Below are positions 8,845 to 18,671 of a stretch of DNA of 64,000 nt, piece by piece; positions within the stretch are counted from its first letter, which is position 1, and the number at the start of each line of letters is the position of its first letter. The stretch lies in assembly GCF_002157735.2 (NCBI RefSeq), contig NZ_AP018690.1:620001-684000 (forward strand), written 5' to 3'. Under the pieces are notes generated by a model, which was given only the letters and a program-made list of their open reading frames with translations, was not told where the DNA came from and did no database searches. Position numbers and translations under genes: made by a program. The stretch comes from Vibrio aphrogenes (GTDB lineage Bacteria; Pseudomonadota; Gammaproteobacteria; Enterobacterales; Vibrionaceae).

Positions 8845-9188
8845 AATTAGCATCCAGTTCAAAAAGTAACTACTTGAGTCTACTATGTTAGATTGACAGA
8901 AACCATGACACCACCACATTAAAAACAATACTATGGGCTAAGTCACTTTTGTCCCGGAGCAACTTTAGAAACATAAAAACTCACTATTTCCGCGTGAATT
9001 TCATTACCACTATATAAGTTGTATTTGGGTCAATTTCGGAAAATGGAACATTAAAGGTTCATAAACAACTACAGGTATGACAAATGAGTTAGTTAATACT
9101 TGTGCGATGAGCAAAATCGCACGAGTAAAAAGGTTATGTTTGGGCGTAGATTTAGTGAACTTACGTTAAATGCGTATACATAGTCTAC
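8845..9188. other. Intergenic region upstream of the SIR2 gene
   Basis: 344 bases with no coding frame. It must hold the minus-strand promoter of the SIR2-HerA pair and the end of the decarboxylase transcript. A 10-bp hairpin (CTTGTGCGAT, 6-base loop, ATCGCACGAG, 9100-9125) is present without a T-run on either side. I see no clear operator. Confidence 0.5.
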
Positions 9189-9578
9189 TTAGTTGTTGTG
9201 ATTCTCGGTTCGTTCAATGAGCACTTCTTTGAATACGAACATCCCATTCAGCGCAGCAGGAAAGCCAGCGTAAACAGACATCTGAATAATCACTTCTTTG
9301 AGCTCTTCTTCATTGCAACCCACATTAAACGCCGCATTTAAATGTACTTTAAGTTGTGGAGCACAGTTGCCTAATGCTGTTAATGCTGCCACTGTAGCAA
9401 TCTCACGCGATTTCAAATCCAAGCCTTTGCGCGAATAGATATCACCAAAAGGATACTCAATGGTATATTTAGCCAAATCAGGGCTGATATCTTTCAAGCT
9501 ATCAATAACATTTTGCCCTGCTTCACCATCAATATGTTTAAGTAGTTCTAATCCTTTTTCAAAACGTGACGTTTTCAT
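9189..9578 (-). CDS. Carboxymuconolactone decarboxylase family protein
   Basis: A 129-residue all-helical protein of the CMD/AhpD superfamily. The core SREIATVAALTALGNCAPQLKVHLNAAFNVGCNEEELKEVI matches gamma-carboxymuconolactone decarboxylase-like proteins. The redox CxxC pair of AhpD is absent, so a peroxidase role is unlikely; members of this branch are often linked to aldehyde, quinone or electrophile stress. The start has AGGAG about 9 bases upstream. It is transcribed from a MerR-type promoter whose -35 element overlaps the end of the MerR gene just upstream. The exact substrate is unknown. Confidence 0.8.
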   Translation of the reverse strand: MKTSRFEKGLELLKHIDGEAGQNVIDSLKDISPDLAKYTIEYPFGDIYSRKGLDLKSREIATVAALTALGNCAPQLKVHLNAAFNVGCNEEELKEVIIQMSVYAGFPAALNGMFVFKEVLIERTENHNN

Positions 9579-9609
9579 TGTCTTACTCCTATGTGTTCAA
9601 TAAGAGTAC

Positions 9610-9640
9610 AGCATACAAGTTAGAGTTCACTCTAAGTCAA
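9610..9640 (-). promoter_or_regulatory. MerR-class promoter with 19-bp spacer and dyad operator
   Basis: On the minus strand TTGACT (-35, 9635-9640) and TATGCT (-10, 9610-9615) are 19 bp apart, the over-long spacer typical of MerR-activated promoters. The spacer holds the dyad TTAGAGTGAACTCTAA. The -35 overlaps the stop codon of the MerR gene. This directly explains control of the decarboxylase gene. Confidence 0.85.
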
Positions 9641-9993
9641 GACACTTTTCCATCTTTATACAGACCAATTTTATCTTCCAACGCCGAAAGGTGAGATTGT
9701 TGTTGCTCTATATACGCTTGTAAACTCTGTTGGTGCTGTTCTAGCAAGGCTTGACGTTCAAGTATCGTGCTATTGCCCTGCTCTCTTAGCCGAGCGTATC
9801 TCAATATATCTTCTAGTGGCATGGCCGTTTCTTTCAGGCGAATCACAAACTCTACCCACTTTACGTCTTTCTCGGTATACACTCGGTGACCACTATTGTT
9901 GCGCCGAACATTTTTAAGTAAGCCGATCTTTTCATAGTACCTAAGCGTGTAATTCGACAAATCTACCAAGCTAGAAAACTCCTTAATATTCAT
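9637..9993 (-). CDS. MerR-family transcriptional regulator
   Basis: 118-residue activator with the MerR winged helix (MNIKEFSSLVDLSNYTLRYYEKIGLL, then RVYTEKDVKWVEFVIRLKETAMPLEDI) followed by a coiled-coil dimerisation helix rich in Q and E. No C-terminal cysteine cluster is present, which argues against metal sensing and for the NmlR/AdhR-like aldehyde or electrophile group. ATG at 9993 is chosen over an upstream in-frame ATG because AAGGA lies about 7 bases before it and the family starts with this motif. It sits directly upstream of its likely target, the decarboxylase gene. Confidence 0.88.
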   Translation of the reverse strand: MNIKEFSSLVDLSNYTLRYYEKIGLLKNVRRNNSGHRVYTEKDVKWVEFVIRLKETAMPLEDILRYARLREQGNSTILERQALLEQHQQSLQAYIEQQQSHLSALEDKIGLYKDGKVS

Positions 9994-10428
9994 TTTTACT
10001 TCCTTATTGCAGATGGATAGTTCCACGAGGCTTAAATCACAAAAAATAACCTCCAATTTTAGTTGGTCCTTAATGTAGTTCAAGCTCAGAACCTTAGGTG
10101 TACCTGGCTTCGCCTCAAATAAGGCTTCAATTCTCTTTCAAAACCATGCTGTAGTCGTTTTTGAATTGTGTATTCATTTAGAAAGCCCTTTAATTTTCTT
10201 AAATATGCTGGAAATGGTGATTTCAGAGAATTAAGATTAGCTTTTCCAATATTGAGCGGAGGAAGTTACTTCTGCTCAATTTTTAGCTCAAATTTAAATA
10301 TGGACACCGCTTGGCCACCAGATGACCACCGAGCAATTTGAAATGAACAAAACCAAATTGCAGATACAAAAAATCACTCAATAAAGAGTGTTGTTTTTCA
10401 AATAGATACGTGAGATTTATATAAGATT
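9994..10428. other. Intergenic region between merR-type gene and tRNA-Gly
   Basis: 435 bases without a supported gene. A short hairpin at 10255-10277 (GAGC...GAAG with CTTC...GCTC) is followed on the plus strand by a few T residues. The stretch near 10303-10340 has repeated GGCCACC/GACCACC words that could be a decayed mobile-element end; I cannot identify it. Confidence 0.4.
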
Positions 10429-10503
<75 letters not shown>

Positions 10504-10650
10504 TTAACTGGTAAGCTGTCTCTTGAAGACGGGTGTTACTATGCCATAACGATAAAAAAATAAAAGCCTTTTTCTACACATTTTGGTTTGATTGCGCACA
10601 ATATAAGCAAATGATTGTATAAATGAAATTATCATTAGGTTTACTGGGCA

Positions 10651-10673
10651 AAAAAACAGCGCTAAGCGTAGTA
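10651..10673. terminator. Left half of a terminator split by the IS element
   Basis: AAAAACAGCGC (10652-10662) is the left arm. The matching right arm GCGCTGTTTTT lies at 12107-12117, on the other side of the insertion sequence. Rejoined at the 4-bp duplication AGTA, they form an 11-bp bidirectional terminator stem with a 12-base loop, lying between the AI-2E-family gene and tRNA-Gly. Confidence 0.75.
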
Positions 10674-10704
10674 TGAAGTGACCCCTTAAAGTTGGACATT
10701 TCTG

Positions 10705-11550
10705 TTATGCGGCTTCTAAGGCCTGATTTCGGTATTCTACCGGAGTTAGGCCTTTTAATTTCACCTTAATCCGATCGTTATTGTAATAATCAATATATTC
10801 ATCAATGCATGCCATAAGTTGCTCAGCACTGTCAAAGTGGTAACCATGGTACATTTCTGTTTTTAAAAGTGCGAAGAAGTTTTCAGCCACAGCATTATCA
10901 AGACAGTTTCCTTTTCTCGACATACTCTGATTTATTCTTTTCTCTTTTAGCTTGTTACGATAATCACGGTGTTGGTATTGCCACCCTTGGTCACTATGTA
11001 AAGTTAACGAGGACGCTTGACTTAACTTACTCGTCGCTTTCTCTAGCATCTCGGTCACGAGATGTAATTTAGGTGAGCTCGCTACAGTATGACTAACGAC
11101 TTCTTGATTAAATAAATCGATGATAGGAGATAAATAGACTTTTTCACCTGCCACTTTAAATTCCGTCACATCGGTCACCCATTTTTCATTTGGTTTCGTC
11201 GATTTAAAGTCTCGCTTCAGAATATTCGGGGCAATACGCCCAATCGCACCTTTATAAGAACGATATTTCTTCGGTCTTACGGTCGATTTTAGCCCTAGTT
11301 TTGCCATTAAGCGCTGAACCGTTTTATGATTTAAGTAGATGCCTTCTCTACGTAAAGCATAATGAATGCGTCGATAACCATATCGACCTTTATGCTTATG
11401 AAATATTCTTTCAATACTCGCTATCTCATTCGCGTAAGGCTCGGGAGTGCTCAACACTTGGCATTGGTAGTAATACACACTCTTGGGCAATCCAATGGAT
11501 TGCAATAAATGCTGGATTTTGTGTTGGTGTTTTAGAGCTTGAACAGTCAA
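10705..11550 (-). CDS. IS3-family transposase OrfB (DDE catalytic subunit)
   Basis: 281-residue catalytic half of the transposase with an N-terminal HTH_21-like region (RYGYRRIHYALRREG) and an rve/DDE domain. The acidic triad is visible as KWVTDVTEF, LHSDQGWQY and NAVAENFFALLK. The frame opens at TTG 11550, which is probably not used on its own. It lies -1 relative to OrfA, and the AAAGAAAAAG run at the end of OrfA is a plausible slip site for an OrfAB fusion. It mobilises its own element. Confidence 0.9.
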   Translation of the reverse strand: MTVQALKHQHKIQHLLQSIGLPKSVYYYQCQVLSTPEPYANEIASIERIFHKHKGRYGYRRIHYALRREGIYLNHKTVQRLMAKLGLKSTVRPKKYRSYKGAIGRIAPNILKRDFKSTKPNEKWVTDVTEFKVAGEKVYLSPIIDLFNQEVVSHTVASSPKLHLVTEMLEKATSKLSQASSLTLHSDQGWQYQHRDYRNKLKEKRINQSMSRKGNCLDNAVAENFFALLKTEMYHGYHFDSAEQLMACIDEYIDYYNNDRIKVKLKGLTPVEYRNQALEAA

Positions 11551-12056
11551 CGCTTTTTCTTTGCTGCTTGACGTTTTAACTTGTCCAGCTCCTCTAACTT
11601 TTTTAGAACAGCATTCTCCGCTCTCAAATAAGCCAGTTCCTCTCTGAGTTCATCAAGTGACATGTCTTCATCAGGTTTAGTCGGACGCTTATTTGATTGA
11701 GTTTTCATAGATGGTCTGCCTTTAGGTCGGGAATGTAAGCCTTGGAATCCCGACTGATTATAAAGCTTTAACCAAACAGAAATAGTCCCGTTAGAAGAAA
11801 AATTGAATTCAGCACTCGCTTGGCTTATAGACCAGTTATTTTCCCACATTGATTTTAATACCGAGAATTTAAAATCTGCGGAATTTTCATAATCAAGAGG
11901 TAAAAATGAAGATGAACCATGGATCCTGTAAACAGAAGTCCAATAACGAATTTGGTTCGCAGGAATAGATAACTCTTTTGCAAGAGATGTCGATGATTCG
12001 CCATCAAGGCAACGCTGAGCAATGCACAGCTTTAATTCTCTGATGTACTTAGACAT
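11547..12056 (-). CDS. IS3-family transposase OrfA (helix-turn-helix subunit)
   Basis: 169 residues with two helix-turn-helix segments (ELKLCIAQRCLDGESSTSLA and SISQASAEFNFSSNGTISVW) and a C-terminal leucine-zipper-like coiled coil (LDELREELAYLRAENAVLKK). This is the double-HTH OrfA of the IS150 group. ATG at 12056 has GGGGG upstream and is preferred to the in-frame start at 12083, which lies in the inverted-repeat region. It overlaps OrfB by 4 bases. Confidence 0.88.
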   Translation of the reverse strand: MSKYIRELKLCIAQRCLDGESSTSLAKELSIPANQIRYWTSVYRIHGSSSFLPLDYENSADFKFSVLKSMWENNWSISQASAEFNFSSNGTISVWLKLYNQSGFQGLHSRPKGRPSMKTQSNKRPTKPDEDMSLDELREELAYLRAENAVLKKLEELDKLKRQAAKKKR

Positions 12057-12101
12057 AAAATAACCCCCAATGTTGGTGTCCAACTATTGGGGGTCAGTTC
12101 A

Positions 12102-12120
12102 AGTAGGCGCTGTTTTTATT
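12102..12120. terminator. Right half of the terminator split by the IS element
   Basis: AGTA duplication (12102-12105) followed by the arm GCGCTGTTTTTATT. It lies just after the AI-2E-family gene stop (minus strand). With its partner arm 1.4 kb away, the original hairpin can no longer form locally. Confidence 0.75.
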
Positions 12121-12137
12121 CCATTTTTGGATGGTGG

Positions 12138-13217
12138 TTAAGTAAGCGCTTTACCTTGATCAATTTTAAGCCACACCGTAAAGGCTCCCCACCATAGGGA
12201 TAGAATGACTGCACCTAAAAATAACCCAATGATCCCCGCGTACATCATGCCACCTAAAGAGCCAATCACCACAATGGGCATAGGTACCACAGATCCACGC
12301 CCCATCAATAGTGGTTTTAAAATGTTATCGGAAAGCCCGGCAAGTAATCCCCACACAGTAAAGATAATAAATGAGGTGGTATCAGCCGTCAGGTACATAT
12401 AACCAAATAAGGGCAACAAAGGTAAAATGGCTGGAAGTTGGGCAATGCACAAAACTAAGATCACTAGGCTAATTAAGCCAGCAGCGGGAATATGAAAAGT
12501 AAATAAAGCAGCACTGATAATTAAACTTTGAATAAAAGCCACGCCAATCACCCCGACTAAAACGCTTCGAATAATATTCGACAACATATTAGCCCAACGT
12601 GTGCCATGTTCTCCTGCGCTACGTTCAAAGACCTGAATAATAGCTTGAGAAATCGGTTCGCTTGCCGCCATAAAGACACCCGCAATCACCAAGGATAAAA
12701 AGAACATGACTAAGCTACCTAAACCACTGCCAAAGGTCGCCAATAAGTGGCTTAAAACAACTTTTATCTGGGGTAGGAATTGCACGATCATATCTTTAAT
12801 GTGCAAAGATAGGTAGGTTAATCCATCAAAAATGGATGGGCCGACTAATGGCCAGTCTTGTATCGCGGGATTCGGCGTCCATTGCGATAATTGTCCCGAT
12901 TTCACGACGTCGGTTAAGAACATCAAGCCGTCATAAATTGAGGTTGAGATCATTGCAAAAGGCGAAATCAATAATGCGATGCTAGCCACCGTTACTAGGG
13001 TTACCGCCAGAGTGCGTTTTCCTCGAATACGTGCACTGAGCATATTCACTACCGGGTTCAATGCCACCGCAATGATCGCCCCCCATAATACGGGAAGAAT
13101 AAAAGGGCGAACGATATGAAATGTCCCCCACACCAAAATAAAAATAAGCCCAATTCGAATGGCTGACTCAACCATATTGTTTACAAACTGGCGCGACTCT
13201 TCATCAATAGGTTTCAT
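12138..13217 (-). CDS. AI-2E family transporter (YdiK-like)
   Basis: 359-residue polytopic inner-membrane protein of the AI-2 exporter (PerM/YdiK) superfamily. It has the usual pattern: paired hydrophobic segments at residues 17-60, another near 70-95, a soluble loop (about 100-150), and four to five closing membrane segments including LSLVIAGVFMAASEPISQAI. Family members have been linked to autoinducer-2 export or Na+/H+ exchange, but most, including YdiK, lack a proven substrate. It is monocistronic; its terminator has been split by the adjacent IS. Confidence 0.82.
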   Translation of the reverse strand: MKPIDEESRQFVNNMVESAIRIGLIFILVWGTFHIVRPFILPVLWGAIIAVALNPVVNMLSARIRGKRTLAVTLVTVASIALLISPFAMISTSIYDGLMFLTDVVKSGQLSQWTPNPAIQDWPLVGPSIFDGLTYLSLHIKDMIVQFLPQIKVVLSHLLATFGSGLGSLVMFFLSLVIAGVFMAASEPISQAIIQVFERSAGEHGTRWANMLSNIIRSVLVGVIGVAFIQSLIISAALFTFHIPAAGLISLVILVLCIAQLPAILPLLPLFGYMYLTADTTSFIIFTVWGLLAGLSDNILKPLLMGRGSVVPMPIVVIGSLGGMMYAGIIGLFLGAVILSLWWGAFTVWLKIDQGKALT

Positions 13218-13339
13218 ACCGTGACTATCCTTGTGGTCGATGTAACAATAGTGTGTTTATAAAGTGTAAATCATCACCATTTCAAATATAGCTGAATGAT
13301 GGGAATTTTCTCCATTTTCAATAAATTACATTACTAATT

Positions 13340-14512
13340 TTAACGTAAGATGGGGTATTTTCGTAACAAGGCCACCAGCACAATCATTGAAATCACTCCA
13401 ATGGTGGCCGCCACATAGCCAATATTGGCTAACCCGAAATGCAATAACACTTTACCGCCTAATAAAGCACCTGCACCAATGCCTAAATTTATGATGCCAG
13501 AATACATCGACATAATGACTTCAAAGGCATCATTATCAATATTGAATACCTTAACTTGCATGGTAACAGGCACCAGCATCATCACCGCGCCCCAAACAAA
13601 AATAAGACCAGTGATCCCCCATTGAGAAAGAGCTACAGCATTCAACCAAAATAAACAGATACTTAAAAGCACACCGCTAGCCAGCAATAACTTAGTATTA
13701 TGTTTTTCACCCCAAATGCCAAAAATCACACTGCCGACAATACCCGCACCACCAAACAACAACAGTAAGAAAGTCGTAAAGTAGCTGTTGGCTTGTCCGA
13801 CTTCATGCATAAACGGTTCGATATAGCTGTAACTAGTATAGTGAGCAGTAAAGATTAAAAAGATAAAGAAATACGACCCTAACAACACTGGCTTTTTGAA
13901 TACCGCCGATAAACTTTTTAAACTGCCAGATGAGACACTCGGTAATGGTGGTAACAGGCGGGCTAAGATCAGCATCATCATAAAAGCGATCCCACCGATG
14001 ACGCCAAATGTCGCTCGCCAGCCAAACCATTGTCCAATCAAACGCCCTACTGGTACGCCTAATACCATAGCAAGAGAAGTCCCTGTCGCTAACACACTTA
14101 AAGCAAATGTCTTTTTACCCGCAGGAGCAACACGTATCGCAATGGCGGCCGTAATCGACCAGAAGATAGCATGGGAAAAAGCAATTCCAATACGGCTGAT
14201 GACCAAGACTGGAAAGTTCCACGCCAATACCGACAACACATGGCTGGCAGAGAAAACACCAAACAAACACAACAACAAGGTTTTGCGCTCAACTTTACGA
14301 GTAAGCAGCATCAGAGGAAGCGAAAACAGAGCCACTACCCATGCATAAATGGTGAGCATCCAGCCAACTTTGGCCGTCGTGATACCAAAGCTTTGCGCAA
14401 TATCGGTCAAAATCCCTACCGGAACAAATTCGGTGGTATTAAAAATAAAGGCACTAAAACCCATCGCTAAAACTTGGAAATATTGTTTACGACGAGATAT
14501 TTTTGTTGTCAT
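13340..14512 (-). CDS. sotB: Sugar efflux transporter SotB
   Basis: 390-residue MFS (DHA1) proton antiporter. The match to E. coli SotB is strong as remembered: AAFIFNTTEFVPVGLL-like N terminus, LTIYAWVVALFSLP, RIGIAFSHAIFWSITAAIAI, AHYTSYSYIEPF and GIINLGIGAGALLG. SotB exports arabinose, lactose or related sugars and IPTG, limiting sugar-phosphate stress. It is divergent from the MFS gene at 14777, with about 260 bases between them that must contain both promoters. Confidence 0.9.
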   Translation of the reverse strand: MTTKISRRKQYFQVLAMGFSAFIFNTTEFVPVGILTDIAQSFGITTAKVGWMLTIYAWVVALFSLPLMLLTRKVERKTLLLCLFGVFSASHVLSVLAWNFPVLVISRIGIAFSHAIFWSITAAIAIRVAPAGKKTFALSVLATGTSLAMVLGVPVGRLIGQWFGWRATFGVIGGIAFMMMLILARLLPPLPSVSSGSLKSLSAVFKKPVLLGSYFFIFLIFTAHYTSYSYIEPFMHEVGQANSYFTTFLLLLFGGAGIVGSVIFGIWGEKHNTKLLLASGVLLSICLFWLNAVALSQWGITGLIFVWGAVMMLVPVTMQVKVFNIDNDAFEVIMSMYSGIINLGIGAGALLGGKVLLHFGLANIGYVAATIGVISMIVLVALLRKYPILR

Positions 14513-14776
14513 ACGTCACCCAGCACCATAAAAACTGTGATTATCATCGCGCATGTTAGCACTGTATTTTATTGAGACATAAACAATCTTATGGGATTTT
14601 TTATCGCCTTGTAATCACAATGCATTTCCATAAAAATAAAGACTTTAACCCTTTTGTAGCTTTTTTGTCATAATCACAGCTATTTTTAGACGTTTTTATC
14701 ATTAGGGGATGGTGAATGAACACGTTACCATTACCCCCTCTTATCTTAATCGCGCATTGTTATCATAAGGTTGGTC

Positions 14777-16024
14777 ATGGCCTCTGCAATTAAAGCCACG
14801 TTTCGTTCATTACAATTTTATAATTATCGTTTATGGGCGATTGGTGCTCTGGTTTCCAATATTGGCACTTGGATGCAACGTACAGCGCAAGACTGGTTAG
14901 TGTTAACGGAATTAACGCAACACAATGCGACCGCGGTGGGAATTGTCATGTCTTTACAGTTTGGACCACACGCTTTATTACTGCCTTTTTCTGGTTACAT
15001 TGCCGATCAATTTGACCGCCGCAAAGTCTTAATCATCACTCAATCTTTGTTGGCGTTATTACCTTTATTGCTCGGGATTTTAACCTTAACCGGCCATATC
15101 GAACTTTGGCAGGTCTATATTTTCGCATTTATTCTAGGTTGCACTACCGCCATAGATGCTCCCGTTCGCCAAACCTTTGTCACTGAATTGGTCAGCGATA
15201 AAGACTTATCCAATGCTGTGGCGTTAAATTCAACCTCATTCAACTCCGCTCGCATGATAGGCCCCTCTCTGGCAGCCTTATTGATTGCTGGCATTGGCAC
15301 AGGTTGGGTCTTTATCGTGAATGCTTTATCTTTTGTTGGGGTACTCTTCTCACTGTTTCATTTTCGAATTAATGAGTTACATCCAAGCACTCGCAGTGCC
15401 AAAGGTCCTGGGGCCTTATTGAAAGGCTTTCAATATTCTTGGCAACGTGACGATCTACGAACGATCTTTTTTATGTTGTTTATGATTGGTACGTTTGCGC
15501 TCAATTTCCCGATTTTCATTTCAACCATGGCAGTAAAAGTGTTTGATGTGGGGGTTGAACAATTTGGATTATTAACCACCTTAATGGCGGTAGGCTCTGT
15601 CGCAGGGGCATTATTTTCAGCCAAAAGTGAAGGCCCGTCCATGCGCTCGTTAGTACTTGGGTGTGGCGTTCTTACTGTTGGCTTTATTATCTCTGCCATT
15701 AGCCCAAGCTACTGGTTATTTGGAGTGACCTTAATTCTCATTGGAGTTTCCGTACAAACCTTCAATACCTCAAGCAATAGCTTATTACAGCTCACTACAG
15801 AGCCAAGTATGCGCGGGCGAGTTATTGCGATTCGTATGGCGATTGCCATGGGGTGTACCCCGATTGGAGCACCGATCGTTGGCTGGATTGCCGATCAATA
15901 TGGCCCACGTTGGTCATTAGCGCTTGGGGCATTAAGTAGTGCTCTCGCCGCGCTTATTGGTCTGTATTATTTCTCTAAACAAAAATCAGCCCTTCAAAAC
16001 AAAGATGACGCGGTAAAAAGTTAA
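14777..16024 (+). CDS. MFS transporter, MFS_3 / EntS-like
   Basis: 415-residue major facilitator with the N-terminal motif RSLQFYNYRLWAIGALVSNIGTW-QRTAQDWL, the hallmark of the MFS_3 (DHA3) group that includes enterobactin exporter EntS and macrolide pumps. DRRKVLI after the second segment is the cytoplasmic A-motif. ATG at 14777 is chosen over the in-frame TTG at 14771 because AAGG lies upstream and homologues start MASAIKATF-like. The substrate is unknown; drug or siderophore export is a family-level guess. Confidence 0.82.
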   Translation: MASAIKATFRSLQFYNYRLWAIGALVSNIGTWMQRTAQDWLVLTELTQHNATAVGIVMSLQFGPHALLLPFSGYIADQFDRRKVLIITQSLLALLPLLLGILTLTGHIELWQVYIFAFILGCTTAIDAPVRQTFVTELVSDKDLSNAVALNSTSFNSARMIGPSLAALLIAGIGTGWVFIVNALSFVGVLFSLFHFRINELHPSTRSAKGPGALLKGFQYSWQRDDLRTIFFMLFMIGTFALNFPIFISTMAVKVFDVGVEQFGLLTTLMAVGSVAGALFSAKSEGPSMRSLVLGCGVLTVGFIISAISPSYWLFGVTLILIGVSVQTFNTSSNSLLQLTTEPSMRGRVIAIRMAIAMGCTPIGAPIVGWIADQYGPRWSLALGALSSALAALIGLYYFSKQKSALQNKDDAVKS

Positions 16025-16148
16025 ACCAAATACACGAATTAGGACGGACGATTGATATTAGATTGATATTAAGTAATAACTAACCTAGCGACTTCCTCTT
16101 TCTATTCCACTGTTTTTATAAAACATTAAAAGCAAGGATGAAAAATAA

Positions 16149-16179
16149 AAAAATCTGAGCCATAACAGCTCAGATTTTT
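16149..16179. terminator. Bidirectional intrinsic terminator
   Basis: AAAAATCTGAGC, 7-base loop, GCTCAGATTTTT: a 12-bp stem with A-run before and T-run after. It serves both the MFS gene (plus) and torA (minus). Confidence 0.9.
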
Positions 16180-16206
16180 ATTTATAGGATACAAGTTAAA
16201 ACAGGA

Positions 16207-18666
16207 TTAAGCTTGCGTCACTTTTGGTGGCTCAAAGGCTTGAGTCTCAAGCGTTTCACCAACCCATTTTTCGACCTTAACCAGTGCAGAGTTAGCCGCA
16301 CAGCCATTGGCTAAACGAGAGGTTGGAATATCAAGAGTCAGAACGTTTGGCCCACCATTACGACAAATGCCGATTTCAGGATCAAAATCAGGCCATGCCC
16401 CTTCGTGGATACAAACCGAACCTTGTTTGATGCCATCGGTGACGCTTGCCCCCGCCAGCACTTGCCCACGTTGGTTAAACACTCGCACCACATCGCCTGT
16501 TTTAATGCCACGTTTAGCCGCATCATCTTTATTGATCAAAATCGGCTCTTTATTGGCAATCGCGTATTCTTTACGCACATCGGCGTAGTTGAATTGACTG
16601 TGCAAACGATAAGCGGAGTGAGCCGTCATCAATTGCAATTCGCCTTCTTTGGCACTGCCGGTGTATTCTGTTGGCTCAAGCCATGTCGGGTGAGCTGGAC
16701 AATCTTTTAAGCCAAAACCTTCTAGAGTTTTCGAATAAATTTCGATCTTACCACTTGGTGTACCTAGTGGATTAAGCACCGGATCTTTACGGAAATCAGC
16801 AAAGCGCACAAATTTTGCAGCTTCATCATTCCATTTCATTTCTAGGTATTCATTCGCTTCCCAGAATTGAGTAAAGTTAGGCATAGCTACACGAGCATTA
16901 CGGCCACTATTTTGTGCTTTCTTATAGAAGTCACGTAACCATTCCATTTCTTCGCGGCCTTCGGTATACACTCGACGACCGCCTTTGAATAGATGCTCAG
17001 ACAAGGATGCGAACACTTCAAAGTCACTCTTCGATTCACCTTCTGCTGCAACGGCTTGTCTCATCGGCGCGATAAACTGATTACTATAGTCACCAACCAT
17101 AGTCATATCATTACGTTCAAAGCTGGTAGTAATTGGGAAAACGATATCGGCATGTTTTGCCGCCGCAGTCCAATAAATTTCATTGATCACAACAAAATCT
17201 AGCTTATTCCACGCTTTCACTAAACGGTTAGTATCTTGGTGTTGTGTAAAGTTGGCCCCACCAGATGTCCAGATCATTCGCAAATGTGGGAAGGTGCGAG
17301 TTTGACCATTATGTTGATATTGTTTACCCGGGTTTTCCATCGCTTCAACAATACGAGCAACAGGGAATGCGTTAACTACCCCATGAGTTTTTATACCCGC
17401 TGTAAAGTTCTCATCAATGGTTGCCGTCATCGCAGGTAATACACCCGCATCACGCGCTGGGTTACCACCATTTGAATAATGGTAAGAGAACCCAAAACCA
17501 CCACCAGGAAGACCAATTTGACCTAACATCGCCGCCAAAGTAGTGATCATCCAGTGACGTTGCTCACCAAATTGTTGACGCTGGATACCCCAGCCCGCCA
17601 TCAGCATTGTGCGGTTTTTCGAGAAAATATCCGCTAATAGTTCAATTTGTTTGGCTGGTACACCGGTAATGTTTTCCGCCCAAGCTGAGTCTTTCGCAAC
17701 GCCGTCAGTTTCACCTTGTAAGTACTGGTTAAACTGTTCAAAACCTTGGGTATAGGTTTTTAAGAACGTCTCATCATGTTGCTTATTCTTAACTAATGTA
17801 TGTGCGATCCCTAGAGCAAGGGCGACATCAGTCATTGGGTGCGGGGCGATCCATTGTACGTTGTCACCAAAGAAATCAATGGTTTCAGAACGCATAGGAT
17901 CAATCGCAATAATCGTTTTACCTGATTTTTTAAGCTGATGGAAAAACTCTAAACCTTGACCGTCAGCAGCCGTCCACGCCACTTCCAACGTATTTAGCGG
18001 ATTTAATCCCCAAAATACCACAACATCAGAATGCTCCATCACGACAGGATAGGTGGTTTGTTGTTCATACACCTCAATCGAGCCCACTACGTGAGGCATG
18101 ATAACTTGCGCTGCACCGGTAGAATAGTCACCTAAGTAACCCACATAACCACCCGCCAAGGTCATATAACGTTGTAGCAAGGTACGAGCATCGTGCAACA
18201 CACCACTTGAACGCCAACCGTATGAACCGGCATAAATGGCTTCAGGACCGTAAGTATTACGGACTCGCATGTGTTGTTCATGTGCCAGTTTTAATGCTTT
18301 TTCCCAAGATACGCGAACATATTCATCTTTACCACGTACTCCGGTTGGATTTTCAGGGTTTTCAAGGAAGCCTTTACGCACCATTGGGTACTTAACACGC
18401 GCTTTCGTGTACACCTGCGAAGGACCGGTTTGTTGTAAATGGTTGACCATGGTTTGCGGTAACGCATTGGTTGTTTCAACCAGTTTTCCATCGACTACTT
18501 TTGCTTTCAAAATTCCCATACGGCCCGCGGTAATCACATAGCCACGCTCCGAAATATTGCTATTAGCAGACGCAGGAAGAGGAACAATGCTACTAATTGC
18601 CAACGCTCCAGCTGAGGCACCCGCCCCTTTTAAAAACCCACGACGGGAGATATTCATATTGCTCAT
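16207..18666 (-). CDS. torA: Trimethylamine-N-oxide reductase, catalytic subunit
   Basis: 819-residue periplasmic molybdoenzyme of the DMSO reductase family, the usual TorA length. A twin-arginine signal ([17 protein letters not shown]) lies at the N terminus and is cut after [34 protein letters not shown] (the serine expected to ligate molybdenum) and [16 protein letters not shown] are Tor/Bis-type molybdopterin signatures. It reduces TMAO to trimethylamine as the terminal step of anaerobic respiration, taking electrons from TorC. It begins 5 bases after torC, so it is cotranscribed. The chaperone TorD and the TorSTR regulators are not in the window. Confidence 0.92.
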   Translation of the reverse strand: MSNMNISRRGFLKGAGASAGALAISSIVPLPASANSNISERGYVITAGRMGILKAKVVDGKLVETTNALPQTMVNHLQQTGPSQVYTKARVKYPMVRKGFLENPENPTGVRGKDEYVRVSWEKALKLAHEQHMRVRNTYGPEAIYAGSYGWRSSGVLHDARTLLQRYMTLAGGYVGYLGDYSTGAAQVIMPHVVGSIEVYEQQTTYPVVMEHSDVVVFWGLNPLNTLEVAWTAADGQGLEFFHQLKKSGKTIIAIDPMRSETIDFFGDNVQWIAPHPMTDVALALGIAHTLVKNKQHDETFLKTYTQGFEQFNQYLQGETDGVAKDSAWAENITGVPAKQIELLADIFSKNRTMLMAGWGIQRQQFGEQRHWMITTLAAMLGQIGLPGGGFGFSYHYSNGGNPARDAGVLPAMTATIDENFTAGIKTHGVVNAFPVARIVEAMENPGKQYQHNGQTRTFPHLRMIWTSGGANFTQHQDTNRLVKAWNKLDFVVINEIYWTAAAKHADIVFPITTSFERNDMTMVGDYSNQFIAPMRQAVAAEGESKSDFEVFASLSEHLFKGGRRVYTEGREEMEWLRDFYKKAQNSGRNARVAMPNFTQFWEANEYLEMKWNDEAAKFVRFADFRKDPVLNPLGTPSGKIEIYSKTLEGFGLKDCPAHPTWLEPTEYTGSAKEGELQLMTAHSAYRLHSQFNYADVRKEYAIANKEPILINKDDAAKRGIKTGDVVRVFNQRGQVLAGASVTDGIKQGSVCIHEGAWPDFDPEIGICRNGGPNVLTLDIPTSRLANGCAANSALVKVEKWVGETLETQAFEPPKVTQA

Positions 18667-18671
18667 TCTAA

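Larger units (their letters stand above)
10674..12101 (-). mobile_element. IS3-family insertion sequence, IS150 group
   Basis: A complete 1428-bp element with two overlapping transposase frames. Terminal inverted repeats begin TGAAGTGACCCCTTAAAGTT at the left and TGAACTGACCCCCAATAGTT at the right (minus strand), then share GGACA. A 4-bp target duplication, AGTA, flanks it (10670-10673 and 12102-12105). Both frames are open and the ends intact, so it may be active. It has landed in the loop of a terminator hairpin. Confidence 0.9.

Noticed and set aside
9100..9125. Hairpin as terminator of the decarboxylase gene
   Set aside because: Good stem but no T-run on either strand.
10303..10345. Possible mobile-element end (repeated GGCCACC/GACCACC words)
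   Set aside because: No partner end, no transposase remnant and no certain match to a known IS; too weak to call.
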